Shown in pieces: positions 52,166 through 60,410 of a stretch of 64,000 nt of DNA. This stretch comes from Amycolatopsis sp. NBC_00345 (GTDB lineage Bacteria > Actinomycetota > Actinomycetes > Mycobacteriales > Pseudonocardiaceae): NCBI RefSeq assembly GCF_036116635.1, contig NZ_CP107995.1, positions 3,844,001-3,908,000 on the forward strand, read 5' to 3'. Numbering within the stretch: position 1 is the stretch's first letter; every line of letters begins with the position of its first letter. The notes beneath the pieces were generated by a model. It saw only the letters and a program-made list of their open reading frames with translations. It ran no database searches and was not told the origin of the DNA. The position numbers were made by a program, and so were the translations under genes.

Positions 52166-53196
52166 TTCTGCCCCGGGAATTCGAGGAGGTTGCCGCGGCC
52201 GTCGAGGGTTCCGGTCGCCGGGTCGTACGCACCGAGCAGGTTCGTCAGCGCGTTCGGCGCGGCGCTCAGCGCTTCGGCCAGCGACTGCTTCTGGTCGGAG
52301 AGCACCTTCGTCACGTCGGCCAGCTTGTCCACATCGGACTGGACCTTGCCCCGGTTGTCCTTGATGAACCCCTGCACCATGCCGAGCGCCTGGGTCAGCT
52401 CGTCGAGCGCGGCGGGGAACTGGTCCCGCTGGTCGGCGAGCACCTTGCTGATCGACGCCAGCTGCCCGGCCGCCTGCTTCACCTGGTCGTCGTTGGACGC
52501 CAGCATGGCGGTGAACTTGCCGATGTCGTCCACCGTGCCGAACAGGTCGTCCTTCGAGTCGCCGGCGGTGCGGGCGAGGTCGCCGAGGTTCTTGATCGCC
52601 TGGCCGACGAGCTTCCCGTTGCCGTCGAGGTAGGCGGCCGACGTGGTGAGCAGGTCGCTGACCGCGCCGTCCTTGTTCGCCCCGTTCGGGCCCAGCGCGC
52701 CCATCAGCTGTTTCAGGCTGGCCATGAGCTGGTCCACCTCGACCGGGGTCGCGGTCCGCTGCCGCGGGATCTCCGCGCCGGTGAACAGCGGGCCGCCGGT
52801 GTAGGGCGGGGTGAGCTGCACGTAGCGGTCGGCGACCAGGCTCGGGGTGATCACCGCGGCCCCGGCGTCGGCGGGCAGCTGCAGGCCGGGCCGGACCTTC
52901 ATGGTCACCTTCACCTGGGTGCCCTGCGGCTGCACCGCGGTCACCGAGCCGACGGGCACCCCGAGCACCCGGACGTCGGAATTCGGGTAGATGCCGACCG
53001 CGGCGGCGAAGTACGCCGTCACGACCCGGTCCGACGGAGCGGTGACGAGCGGCCACACGCCGCACACGATCAGCGCGGCGGCCACGCCGAGGGCGAGCCG
53101 TCGGCGCAGGGTCCGGCGACGGGCCCCGGCCCCGAGATCGGCCAGCTCACCCTGCTCCAGATCAACCTGTTCTGAATCAGCGACGTGACGCGACAT
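52162..53196 (-). CDS. mceD: MCE family protein D
   Basis: A 344-residue protein. ATG 53196 overlaps the mceC stop (TGATG). About 35 cytoplasmic residues, with an acidic stretch then RRRTLRRR, precede a membrane anchor (LALGVAAALIVCGVWPLV). The MCE domain contains AYFAAAVGIYPNSDVRVLGVPVGSVTAVQP and DRYVQLTPPY. The helical domain follows and the protein ends without a Pro-rich tail. A start further upstream is possible but would break the tight operon spacing. Confidence 0.9.
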   Translation of the reverse strand: MSRHVADSEQVDLEQGELADLGAGARRRTLRRRLALGVAAALIVCGVWPLVTAPSDRVVTAYFAAAVGIYPNSDVRVLGVPVGSVTAVQPQGTQVKVTMKVRPGLQLPADAGAAVITPSLVADRYVQLTPPYTGGPLFTGAEIPRQRTATPVEVDQLMASLKQLMGALGPNGANKDGAVSDLLTTSAAYLDGNGKLVGQAIKNLGDLARTAGDSKDDLFGTVDDIGKFTAMLASNDDQVKQAAGQLASISKVLADQRDQFPAALDELTQALGMVQGFIKDNRGKVQSDVDKLADVTKVLSDQKQSLAEALSAAPNALTNLLGAYDPATGTLDGRGNLLEFPGQK

Positions 53197-54254
53197 CAGC
53201 GTCCTCCGTTCGGTGGCGGCGCGCAGCTGCCCGGGGTGGTCCCGTCCGGGATGAGCCCGCACAGGTAGGTGTCGATCCAGTGGCCGTTGCCGAGCGCGTT
53301 GCCGAGCAGCCGGTAGAACGGCCCGGCCAGGCGCAGGCTGTCCTCGAGCTTCGCCTGGTTCTGCTGCAGCACCCCGGCGACGCGGTCGAGCTGGTCGAGC
53401 GCCGGGCCCAGCGTCTTCTGGTTGTCCGCCACCAGCCCGCGCAGCTGCGTCGACAGGCTCCGGATCCCGGTGAACAGCTTCGAGATCGAGTCCTTGCGGG
53501 CGTTCAGCTGCGTCAGCAGGGTGTTGCCGTCCCTGATCAGCGAGCCGATCTGGCCGGACCGGTCCGCGAGTGTCTTCGAGATGGCCTGGGTGTTCTGGAA
53601 CAGCTTCACCAGCTCGTCGTCCCGGGAGGCCAGAGTCTGCGACAGCGCGGCCACGCCGGTGAACGCCGCGCGCACGTCCGCCGGAGCGGAAGCGCCGATG
53701 GTCCCCGACAGCGCCCGGAAAGCCTGCGCCAGCTGGTCGGTGTTGATCGAGCCGAGGGTGCTGCCCAGGTCGTTGAACACGGTCGTGACGTCGTAGGGCG
53801 AGCTGGTGCGCTCCAGCGGGATCGGCTTGCCCGGGTCCAGCTCGGTGCCGCCGACCGGGTCGAGCACCAGGTTCTTCTGCCCCAGCAGCGTTTTGATCTT
53901 GATCGCGGCGGTGGTGCGGTCGCCGACCCAGGTGTCCTGGACGCGGAACCGCACGTCCACGTGGTCCCCGGCCAGGTCGACGCCGGTCACCTCGCCGACC
54001 TTGACCCCGGCGACGCGGACCTCGTCCCCGGAGCGGAGCCCGGCCGCCTCGTGGAACTCCGCCTGGTACGTGGTGCCCCCGCCGATCAGCGGCAGGTCGC
54101 CGGAGAAGAAGGTGAGCAGGCCGATCACGATCATCACGGCCGCGGTCACCAGGCCGACCTTCATCGGGCTGCGGGAGCGGAACGGCTTGATCCGCGGCGC
54201 CCGGGAGACACGGTGGCCCCCGGAGTCCCGCCGGAGTTTCCGCAGCGGGTTCAT
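53196..54254 (-). CDS. mceC: MCE family protein C
   Basis: A 352-residue protein. ATG 54254 overlaps the mceB stop (ATGA). A basic cytoplasmic start leads into the anchor VGLVTAAVMIVIGLLTFF. The MCE domain reads YQAEFHEAAGLRSGDEVRVAGVKVGEVTGVDL, with LGQKNLVLDP. The C-terminal region has the common IDTYLCGLIPDG segment with a cysteine, and ends Pro-rich. Third in the A-F order. Confidence 0.9.
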   Translation of the reverse strand: MNPLRKLRRDSGGHRVSRAPRIKPFRSRSPMKVGLVTAAVMIVIGLLTFFSGDLPLIGGGTTYQAEFHEAAGLRSGDEVRVAGVKVGEVTGVDLAGDHVDVRFRVQDTWVGDRTTAAIKIKTLLGQKNLVLDPVGGTELDPGKPIPLERTSSPYDVTTVFNDLGSTLGSINTDQLAQAFRALSGTIGASAPADVRAAFTGVAALSQTLASRDDELVKLFQNTQAISKTLADRSGQIGSLIRDGNTLLTQLNARKDSISKLFTGIRSLSTQLRGLVADNQKTLGPALDQLDRVAGVLQQNQAKLEDSLRLAGPFYRLLGNALGNGHWIDTYLCGLIPDGTTPGSCAPPPNGGR

Positions 54255-55267
54255 CGGCACCTCTCAGCGGTCACGGGGATGCCCGGCGGCGGGCCGCCCG
54301 GGGCGGGCTTGGCGTCGGTCCGCACCGCGCAGAGGTAGAAGTTGGCCCAGGAGCCGTAGGAGAACAAAGTGCCGATGCGGTCGTACTTCGCCGGCAGGTT
54401 GTCGATGAACTTCTGGAACACCGGGGTGTTGTCGGCGAGGTTGCGGGACAGGTCGCCCAGCGCGGTGATGCTGTCGGCCAGCGGTTTGCGGCCCTGCTCC
54501 AGCAGCCCGGCCGTCGCGTTGCTCAGGTCGCCGAGGCCGCCGACCGCGCGCCCGATCGGGCCGGCGTCCGCGGCCAGGCCGCTGACCAGCCGCGAAGTCG
54601 TGTCGACCAGCGCGTCGAACTGGTCGCCCTGGGCGTTCACCGTGTCCAGCACCGAATTCAGGTTGCCGATCACCTGCCCGATCACCTGGTCCTTGCCGGC
54701 CAGGGTCGAGGTGAGCGACGCGGTGTGCTGCAGCAGGCTCTCGACGGTGCCGCCTTCCCCTTGCAGCACCTGGACGAGCTCGAACGACAGCTGGTTCACG
54801 TCGTCCGGGGAGAGGGCCTGGAACAAGGGCTTGAAGCCGTTGAACAACGTGGTGAGGTCGAGGGCGGGGGTGGTCCGTTCCAGCGGGATCTGCGCCCCGT
54901 CGGGCAACGGCGCCGGAGCCGGGGCTGGCCCAGGATCCACCGCGAGGTAACGCTGGCCGACCAGGTTGCGGTACCGGATGGTGATCGTGGTCGCCGCGGT
55001 CGGCCGGTGCGCGCGGTCCACCGAGAAGCCCACCTCCGCGACCCGCTGGTCGACGACCCGGATGGAGTCGACCTGGCCGATCCGGACCCCGGCCATGCGC
55101 ACCTCGTCACCGGCGTTGACCGACGTCGCGTCGGTGAACCGCGCGGTGTAGCCCACGGCGTCCGGGGCCCCGCTGTTGGCGATGGTGACCGCGAGCAGCC
55201 CCGTCGCGAGGGCAGTCACGGCGAAGAAGATCAGTCCCTTGACCGCCGGCGCGAGCACACTCCTCAT
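54251..55267 (-). CDS. mceB: MCE family protein B
   Basis: A 338-residue protein. ATG 55267 overlaps the mceA stop (ATGA). Anchor helix near residues 10-30 (LIFFAVTALATGLLAVTIA). The MCE domain contains YTARFTDATSVNAGDEVRMAGVRIGQVDSIRVV and LVGQRYLAVDP. The helical part follows, and the C-terminus has WANFYLCAVRT, like mceC, then a Pro-rich end. Confidence 0.9.
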   Translation of the reverse strand: MRSVLAPAVKGLIFFAVTALATGLLAVTIANSGAPDAVGYTARFTDATSVNAGDEVRMAGVRIGQVDSIRVVDQRVAEVGFSVDRAHRPTAATTITIRYRNLVGQRYLAVDPGPAPAPAPLPDGAQIPLERTTPALDLTTLFNGFKPLFQALSPDDVNQLSFELVQVLQGEGGTVESLLQHTASLTSTLAGKDQVIGQVIGNLNSVLDTVNAQGDQFDALVDTTSRLVSGLAADAGPIGRAVGGLGDLSNATAGLLEQGRKPLADSITALGDLSRNLADNTPVFQKFIDNLPAKYDRIGTLFSYGSWANFYLCAVRTDAKPAPGGPPPGIPVTAERCR

Positions 55268-56490
55268 CGGACGGTCACCTCCGTCCCCCGCAGCGCGGGT
55301 CCGATCAGCACACTGCTCCAGCCGGGCACGTCGCCCAGCTGGGGACGGAGCAGTTCGGTCACGAGCGCGCGTTCACCGGCCGAGTTAGCCGGTCCGAGAT
55401 CGCCGCCGTCATCTCCGGCTGCCCCGCCGGCTGCCACTCCGGCCGTCGCACCGCCGCCGCCTCCGCCGTAACACCGGGGTCCCCCGGTCGCGGTGAAGGA
55501 CGGGGTGTCCCGCCCGGGCACGTACTTCTCCCGCGGGTCCTGGACGGTGAGCACGACGTGCAGCCCCGGCTCGCCGGTACCGGCCCCGAGTGCCTTCTCC
55601 ATCAACGGTTTCAGCCGGTTCACCGCGTCGAAGAGGCAGGGGAACTCCGGCGAGTACTGGGAAAGCAGTTCCAGCGAGGACCGGCTCTCCGCGGACACCC
55701 CGATCAGGTTGTCCTTGTTCTTCCGGAGGAAGTCGCCCAGGTTCTGCGACGCGCCGGTGGCGCTGGCGAACAGGGAGCGCAGCCCGTCCTGGTCGTCGAC
55801 GATCGTCTTCGAGGTCGTCGACAGGTCGGCCAGCGCGTGCAGGATGTCCGGCGCGGCCGTGGTGTAGACGTCGGAGGCGGCGGCCAGCCCGCTGAGGTCC
55901 TGCTGCAGCCGCGGGAGCAGCGGGTTCACCTGGGCGAGCAGGTTCTGCAGCTTGACGATGCTGTCCCCGAGGGGTTTGCCGCGGTTGTCCAGCGCCTGGG
56001 AGATGGCGCCGAGCGAGCTGTTGAGCTTCTGCGGCTGGACCGCGCGCAGCAGCGGCAGCAGGTCGTCGAGGACCCGTTCCACCTCGATCGCGTTGGAGGA
56101 GTTGTCCTGCGCGATCACGTCGCCCGCCCGCAGGTTCCCCTGGCCGGTCTGCGGCAGCACGAGGTCGACGTAGCGCTGGCCGAACAGGGTTTTCGGCAGC
56201 AGCCGGGCCGAGACGTTCCGGGGCAGCGCGCCGATCTTCGCCGGGTCCAGCGCGAGGTCGATCTCGGCGCCCGCCGGCGTGCTCCGCACTTCGCGGACCT
56301 CGCCGAACGGCACTCCGCGCACCTTGACCTCGGCCGTCGGCGAGAGCTGGCTGCCCGCCCGGTCGGTCTCCAGGCGGACCAGGTCGGAGTGGTCGAAGTC
56401 CTTGTCGTAGATCGCCACGGTCAGCCAGCCGAGCAGGGCGAGCACGACCAGGAAGGCGGCCCCGGCCAGTTGCGTGCCGAGCCGGTTCAC
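55264..56490 (-). CDS. mceA: MCE family protein A
   Basis: A 408-residue protein. GTG 56490 overlaps the yrbEB stop (GTGA). Anchor helix LAGAAFLVVLALLGWLTVAIY; the MCE domain has RLETDRAGSQLSPTAEVKVRGVPFGEVREV and FGQRYVDLVLP. The C-terminal ~70 residues include a glycine-rich GGGGGGATAGVAAGG stretch. First MCE subunit of the hexamer. Confidence 0.9.
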   Translation of the reverse strand: MNRLGTQLAGAAFLVVLALLGWLTVAIYDKDFDHSDLVRLETDRAGSQLSPTAEVKVRGVPFGEVREVRSTPAGAEIDLALDPAKIGALPRNVSARLLPKTLFGQRYVDLVLPQTGQGNLRAGDVIAQDNSSNAIEVERVLDDLLPLLRAVQPQKLNSSLGAISQALDNRGKPLGDSIVKLQNLLAQVNPLLPRLQQDLSGLAAASDVYTTAAPDILHALADLSTTSKTIVDDQDGLRSLFASATGASQNLGDFLRKNKDNLIGVSAESRSSLELLSQYSPEFPCLFDAVNRLKPLMEKALGAGTGEPGLHVVLTVQDPREKYVPGRDTPSFTATGGPRCYGGGGGGATAGVAAGGAAGDDGGDLGPANSAGERALVTELLRPQLGDVPGWSSVLIGPALRGTEVTVR

Positions 56491-57314
56491 CCGGACACCT
56501 TCACCGTGACCGTGGCGCCCCAGATCGCCAGCGACAGGAACAGGTCCAGCACGCTGATCAGCACGATCGAGGTGCGCACGGCGCGGCCGACTGCGATGCC
56601 GACGCCGGCCGGGCCGCCGCTGGCGCGGTAGCCGTAGAAGCAGTGGGTGAGGATCACCGCGACGCTGAACACCAGCACCTTCCCGAAGGACCACAACACG
56701 TCCTCGGGGGGTAGGAAGAGGGTGAAGTAGTGGTCGTAGGTGCCGCCGGACTGGCCGAAGAACACCACCGTGGTCACCCGCGAGCCGAGGTAGGAGATGA
56801 GCAGCCCCACCACGTACAGCGGGATGATCGCGACGAACCCGGCGATGATCCGGGTGGTCACGAGGTACGGCAGGCTCCGCACGGCCATCACCTCGAGCGC
56901 GTCGATCTCCTCGGAGATCCGCATCGCGCCCAGCTGCGCGGTGAACCCGCTGCCCACTGTGGACGAAAGGGCGAGTCCCGCGGCCAGCGGGGCGATCTCC
57001 CGGGTGTTGAAGTACGCGGTGAGGAAGCCGGTCATCGCGGAGATGTTGATCTGCTTCAGCGCGCTGAAGCCCTGCAGCCCGACGGTCACCCCGGTGAACA
57101 CGCACAACCCGACCATGACCCCGACCGTGCCGCCGATCACCGCGAGCGCCCCGCTGCCGAAGGTCACCTCGGCCAGCAACCGCACGACCTCCCGGAAGTA
57201 CCGGGTGAGGGCGACCGGGATCGCGGCGAGCGCGCGAATGTAGAACAGCAGCTGATCGCCGAGCGCGAACAGCCGTTCGCCCGGCTTGCCGAGAACACTG
57301 CGCAGGTCGGTCAC
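56487..57314 (-). CDS. yrbEB: YrbE/MlaE-type lipid ABC permease B
   Basis: A 275-residue membrane protein. GTG 57314 begins directly after the yrbEA stop (TGAGTG). It has MlaE/YrbE hallmarks: FTGVTVGLQGF, GLALSSTVGSGFTAQLGAMRISEEIDALEVMAV (the EExDALExM coupling motif for the ATPase) and about five hydrophobic segments. With YrbEA it forms the inner-membrane gate of the Mce importer. The MceG (Mkl) ATPase is not in this window, as usual for mce operons. Confidence 0.92.
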   Translation of the reverse strand: MTDLRSVLGKPGERLFALGDQLLFYIRALAAIPVALTRYFREVVRLLAEVTFGSGALAVIGGTVGVMVGLCVFTGVTVGLQGFSALKQINISAMTGFLTAYFNTREIAPLAAGLALSSTVGSGFTAQLGAMRISEEIDALEVMAVRSLPYLVTTRIIAGFVAIIPLYVVGLLISYLGSRVTTVVFFGQSGGTYDHYFTLFLPPEDVLWSFGKVLVFSVAVILTHCFYGYRASGGPAGVGIAVGRAVRTSIVLISVLDLFLSLAIWGATVTVKVSG

Positions 57315-58109
57315 TCAGGAACCCTTCGCCGGGACCAGCTGCAGGTACAGCGCGGTCAGCATGGTGTTGACGAAGAACAGCAGCAGGAACGTGATGACCA
57401 CCGACTGGTTGACGACGTCGCCGACGCCCTTCGGCCCGCCCTTGGGGTTCAGCCCGCGGTACGAGGCGACCACGCCGGCGAGGTAGCCGAAGAGCACCGC
57501 CTTCACCGTGCTGACGATCAGGTCCGGCAGCTGGGCGAGGGCGTTGAAGCTCGACAGGTACGCGCCGGGGGTGCCGCCCTGCACGACCACCGCGAAGAAG
57601 TAACCGCCGACCACGCCGACGACGCTGACCAAACCGTTGAGCAGCACCGAAACACACACCGCCGCCTGCACCCGGGGGACGAGGAGCCGCTGCACCGGCG
57701 AGACGCCGAGCACCTCCATCGCGTCGATCTCCTCGCGGATGGTGCGGGCGCCGAGGTCCGCGCAGATCGCGCTGCCGCCGGCGCCGGCGATGATCAGGGT
57801 GGTCACGATCGGGCTGGCCTGCTGGACCACCACGAGCACCCCGGCCGCGCCGTTGAACTGCTCGGCGCCGATCTGGCTGGTCAGCGACCCGAGCTGCAGG
57901 GAGATGACCGCGCCGAACGGGATCGAGACGAGGATCGCCGGGGTGATGGAGACACTGGCGATGAACCAGAACTGCAGGACGAATTCCCGTACCTGGTAAG
58001 GACGGCGGCCCATCGCGACGAGCACGTCGAGGGCGAGCGCGCACATCCGGCCGAACTCGCGCAGCCCGTTCGCCGCCCGGCGCGGGACCTCGGTCAGCAG
58101 CGTGGTCAT
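57315..58109 (-). CDS. yrbEA: YrbE/MlaE-type lipid ABC permease A
   Basis: A 264-residue membrane protein. ATG 58109 overlaps the preceding stop (ATGA). Motifs: SIPFGAVISLQLGSL, IIAGAGGSAICADLGARTIREEIDAMEVLGV (coupling motif), and hydrophobic segments through LYLQLVPAKGS. It pairs with YrbEB as the permease of the Mce lipid uptake system. Confidence 0.92.
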   Translation of the reverse strand: MTTLLTEVPRRAANGLREFGRMCALALDVLVAMGRRPYQVREFVLQFWFIASVSITPAILVSIPFGAVISLQLGSLTSQIGAEQFNGAAGVLVVVQQASPIVTTLIIAGAGGSAICADLGARTIREEIDAMEVLGVSPVQRLLVPRVQAAVCVSVLLNGLVSVVGVVGGYFFAVVVQGGTPGAYLSSFNALAQLPDLIVSTVKAVLFGYLAGVVASYRGLNPKGGPKGVGDVVNQSVVITFLLLFFVNTMLTALYLQLVPAKGS

Positions 58110-58888
58110 GTCCCGCACCCGTTCGGCGGCGCGCCGTTGCCGACGCAGCGCAGCACGAGGTCGGTCACCAGGGTGTTGCCCGGCCCGGAGACCAGCCCGC
58201 TGAACAGCCGGCTGAAGTCCTCGTGCCCGGTGCACCCGGCTAACGCCGGCATGGCGAACGTGGTCGACACCTTCGTCGGCTGCGCCGGGAACGCCAGTGG
58301 CAGCAGTCCCTTGATCTCCACCCGGGCCGGCTCGGCCGTGCGGCAGTCCGGGCCGACGTCGAGCGGGCGCCCGTCCACCCGGAGGTCCGACAGCTTCACG
58401 AAGACCGAGTTGACCACGTCGGTGTCCGCGCAGATGTCGGTCTGCACCGGGGCGCAGTCTCCCGTCCGTCCGGTGTGGACGGTCACGGTCCCGGTGGCGT
58501 CGCCGCTGGGCGTCAGCTCGACTGTGGCGGTGGCGGGCATGAAGCGGAAGGTGACGAAATAGCTCGAAGCCACCGGGACGCTCAGTTTTCCGGTGATCGG
58601 CACCGTGCCGTTCAGCCCGAGCAGCGCGCCGTCGAAGCGGCCGGGCGGGAAGCTGATGTCGGAGCCGAGTTTCGCGACCCGGCTGGTGGTCGGCTGCGCG
58701 TCGTCCCCGACGATGAAGCCGAACGGGAAGCGGATCCCGTCGGCCGGCGCCGCGGCCTGGGCGGCCGGGGGTGAGGCCGGTGGGCCAGGTGGGCTGCCGC
58801 CCGGCGCGGCGGCCGCCGGCCCCAGGACGAACGCGGTCGCGGCCACCGGCAGGAGCAGCGACAGCAGCGCGCGTGACCGCCTGAGCAT
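58106..58888 (-). CDS. Secreted protein opening the mce operon (DUF6801-like tail)
   Basis: A 260-residue exported protein starting at ATG 58888, with GAGG about 12 bases upstream. The signal peptide ends near AAAAP, followed by a Pro/Ala-rich spacer and a beta-rich domain with four to six cysteines (GDCAPVQTDICADT, GPDCRT, LAGCTGHEDF). The C-terminus FSGLVSGPGNTLVTDLVL resembles the ends of the two secreted proteins at 38.4-40.9 kb. It is coupled to yrbEA (ATGA), an unusual first member for an mce operon. It may be a lipid- or envelope-binding partner of the importer (inference). Confidence 0.7.
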   Translation of the reverse strand: MLRRSRALLSLLLPVAATAFVLGPAAAAPGGSPPGPPASPPAAQAAAPADGIRFPFGFIVGDDAQPTTSRVAKLGSDISFPPGRFDGALLGLNGTVPITGKLSVPVASSYFVTFRFMPATATVELTPSGDATGTVTVHTGRTGDCAPVQTDICADTDVVNSVFVKLSDLRVDGRPLDVGPDCRTAEPARVEIKGLLPLAFPAQPTKVSTTFAMPALAGCTGHEDFSRLFSGLVSGPGNTLVTDLVLRCVGNGAPPNGCGT

Positions 58889-58934
58889 GGATGGGTGCCT
58901 CGTTTCGCTTCGTCGCGGGAGAGCCGGTCCGGTC

Positions 58935-58970
58935 AAGCTACCCAGCATTTCCCTGCCCGGACAGGGAAAT
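58935..58970 (-). promoter_or_regulatory. mce operon promoter with inverted-repeat operator
   Basis: On the minus strand TAGCTT (58940-58935) is the -10 and TGTCCG (58963-58958) the -35, spaced 17 bases. ATTTCCCTG (58947-58955) and CAGGGAAAT (58962-58970) form a perfect 9-bp-arm repeat over the -35. The leader before ATG 58888 is about 40 bases. Confidence 0.6.
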
Positions 58971-59132
58971 CGCGGCGCACCACGGCTGCGGGCAGTTCTT
59001 TGTCACGCGCGCGAACAGCGGCCCCGGCGAAAGTGTCACCCGTGGACGGACCGGCGTGAACGCCCCTTGTCCGGGTCTTTGCCGGTGGTTACGTTTCCGG
59101 TCGGGGGTTTTCCGTTCCGGGAAGGAGCGATC

Positions 59133-60065
59133 GTGAACCTGCCCGCCATCACCGTGTCCGGGCTGACGAAGACCTACGGCCCGGTCACCGCGCTCGACGG
59201 GATCACCCTGGAGGTCGCGCGGGGCTCGGTGCTCGCCGTCCTCGGCCACAATGGAGCCGGGAAGACGACGCTGGTCGGGATTCTCAGCACCCGGATCCAC
59301 CCGGATTCGGGCACGGCGCGGGTCTGCGGGTATGACGTGGTGCACGACGGCGCCGCGGTGCGCCGCCGGATCGGGGTGACCGGGCAGTCCGCCTCCGTGG
59401 ACGAGGCCCTGTCCGGGCGGGCCAACCTGGTGCTGATCGCCCGGCTGCTCGGCGCGTCCGCGGCGCAGGCCCGGCGGCGCGCGGCCGAGCTGCTGGCGGC
59501 GTTCGACCTCGGCCAGCTGGCGGAACGGCCGGCCCGGACCTATTCCGGTGGGCTGCGCCGCCGGCTCGACCTGGCGATGAGCCTGGTCGGCGCCCCGGAC
59601 GTGGTGTTCCTCGACGAGCCGACGACCGGCCTGGACCCGGTCAGCCGGGCGGCGCTGTGGTCGGCGCTCGAAGACCTCGCAGGGCGCGGCACGACCATCG
59701 TGCTCACCACGCAGTACCTGGAAGAAGCGGACCGGCTGGCCGACCAGGTGGTGGTCCTCGGCCTGGGCCAGGTGACGGTGTCCGGCACCCCCGCCCGCCT
59801 GAAGGCCCAGCTGGGCGAGCGGATGGCGACCCTCACCTTCGGCACCGACCTGGTGCTGCGGCGCGGGGTCTCGGCGCTGAACCGGCTAGGCGTACACGCC
59901 GAGGTCGACGGCCTGGCGCTGAAGCTGCCACTCGCCGGGCGCGCGGACCTCCCGGTGATCGTGCGCGCGCTCGACACAGCCGGCGCGCCGCTACGCGACC
60001 TCATCGTCACCGAACCCACACTCGACGACGTTTACCTTTCCCTGCACCGGAAGGCGGCATCGTGA
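59133..60065 (+). CDS. ABC transporter ATP-binding protein, DrrA type
   Basis: A 310-residue ATPase. GTG 59133 has GGGAAGGAG upstream. Walker A is GHNGAGKTTL, the signature YSGGLRRRLDLAMSLVG, Walker B VVFLDEPTTGLDP, and the switch His-equivalent position is occupied by Gln (TTQYLEEA), as is common in DrrA-like ATPases. The C-terminal ~80 residues are the regulatory extension typical of drug exporters (EPTLDDVYLSL). Its stop overlaps the first of a series of GTG starts (GTGA at 60062), and the true permease starts only at 60407. Confidence 0.93.
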   Translation: MNLPAITVSGLTKTYGPVTALDGITLEVARGSVLAVLGHNGAGKTTLVGILSTRIHPDSGTARVCGYDVVHDGAAVRRRIGVTGQSASVDEALSGRANLVLIARLLGASAAQARRRAAELLAAFDLGQLAERPARTYSGGLRRRLDLAMSLVGAPDVVFLDEPTTGLDPVSRAALWSALEDLAGRGTTIVLTTQYLEEADRLADQVVVLGLGQVTVSGTPARLKAQLGERMATLTFGTDLVLRRGVSALNRLGVHAEVDGLALKLPLAGRADLPVIVRALDTAGAPLRDLIVTEPTLDDVYLSLHRKAAS

Positions 60066-60229
60066 CCCGGCCGGACACCGGCGACCTCTCCCGGGGACGA
60101 CGGTCACCCTTCCCGGCGCGGGAGGGCGACATCGTGACCCGGCCCGACACCGGCGACCGCACCGCCGCCGTCACCGCTCCCCGGAGCGACGACGTCCACT
60201 CCTCCCGGCGCGGGAGGGCGGCATGGTGA
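60062..60229 (+). CDS. Coupled mini-gene 1 between ATPase and permease
   Basis: GTG 60062 overlaps the ATPase stop (GTGA). The frame encodes 55 residues made of two fused repeat units, each starting VTRPDTGD, and stops at TGA 60227-60229 inside the next GTGA. It copies the start region of the permease and is probably not a functional protein by itself; it may relay ribosomes downstream. Confidence 0.5.
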   Translation: MTRPDTGDLSRGRRSPFPAREGDIVTRPDTGDRTAAVTAPRSDDVHSSRRGRAAW

Positions 60230-60321
60230 CCCAGCCGGACACCGGCGACCGCACCGCCGCCGCCGCCGTTCCCCGGAGCGGCAACGCCCACCCCTCCCGG
60301 CGCGGGAGGGCGGCATGGTGA
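60226..60321 (+). CDS. Coupled mini-gene 2 between ATPase and permease
   Basis: GTG 60226 (or ATG 60223) starts a 31-residue frame, VTQPDTGDRTAA..., that ends with TGA 60319-60321 overlapping the next GTG. A GGGAGGGCGGC ribosome site precedes it, as for each unit. Confidence 0.5.
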   Translation: MTQPDTGDRTAAAAVPRSGNAHPSRRGRAAW

Positions 60322-60410
60322 CCCGGCCAGACACCGGCGACCCCACCGCCGCCGCCATTCCCCGGGGCGACGACGCTAGCCCCTCCCAACACGGGAGGGC
60401 GGCATCGTGA
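60318..60410 (+). CDS. Coupled mini-gene 3 between ATPase and permease
   Basis: GTG 60318 (or ATG 60315) starts a 30-residue frame, VTRPDTGDPTAA..., that ends with TGA 60408-60410 overlapping the permease GTG 60407. GGGAGGGC precedes it. Confidence 0.5.
   Translation: MTRPDTGDPTAAAIPRGDDASPSQHGRAAS

Larger units (their letters stand above)
60062..60410 (+). repeat. Tandem repeat of a translation-initiation unit
   Basis: Unit starts at 60062, 60134, 60226, 60318 and 60407, with spacings of 72, 92, 92 and 89 bases. Each unit carries a GGGAGGGC-type ribosome site, GTGACC start and an N-terminal RPDTGD/QPDTGN coding stretch; later parts differ by substitutions and small indels. Confidence 0.9.

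Noticed and set aside
4068..58109. tRNA genes or riboswitches in the intergenic gaps
   Set aside because: I looked for cloverleaf-like patterns and conserved riboswitch cores by eye and found none I could defend; a covariance-model search would be decisive.
60062..60410. Extended N-terminus of the permease reading through the repeats
   Set aside because: The 92- and 89-base unit lengths shift the frame, and each unit ends in a TGA overlapping the next GTG, so no continuous frame exists.
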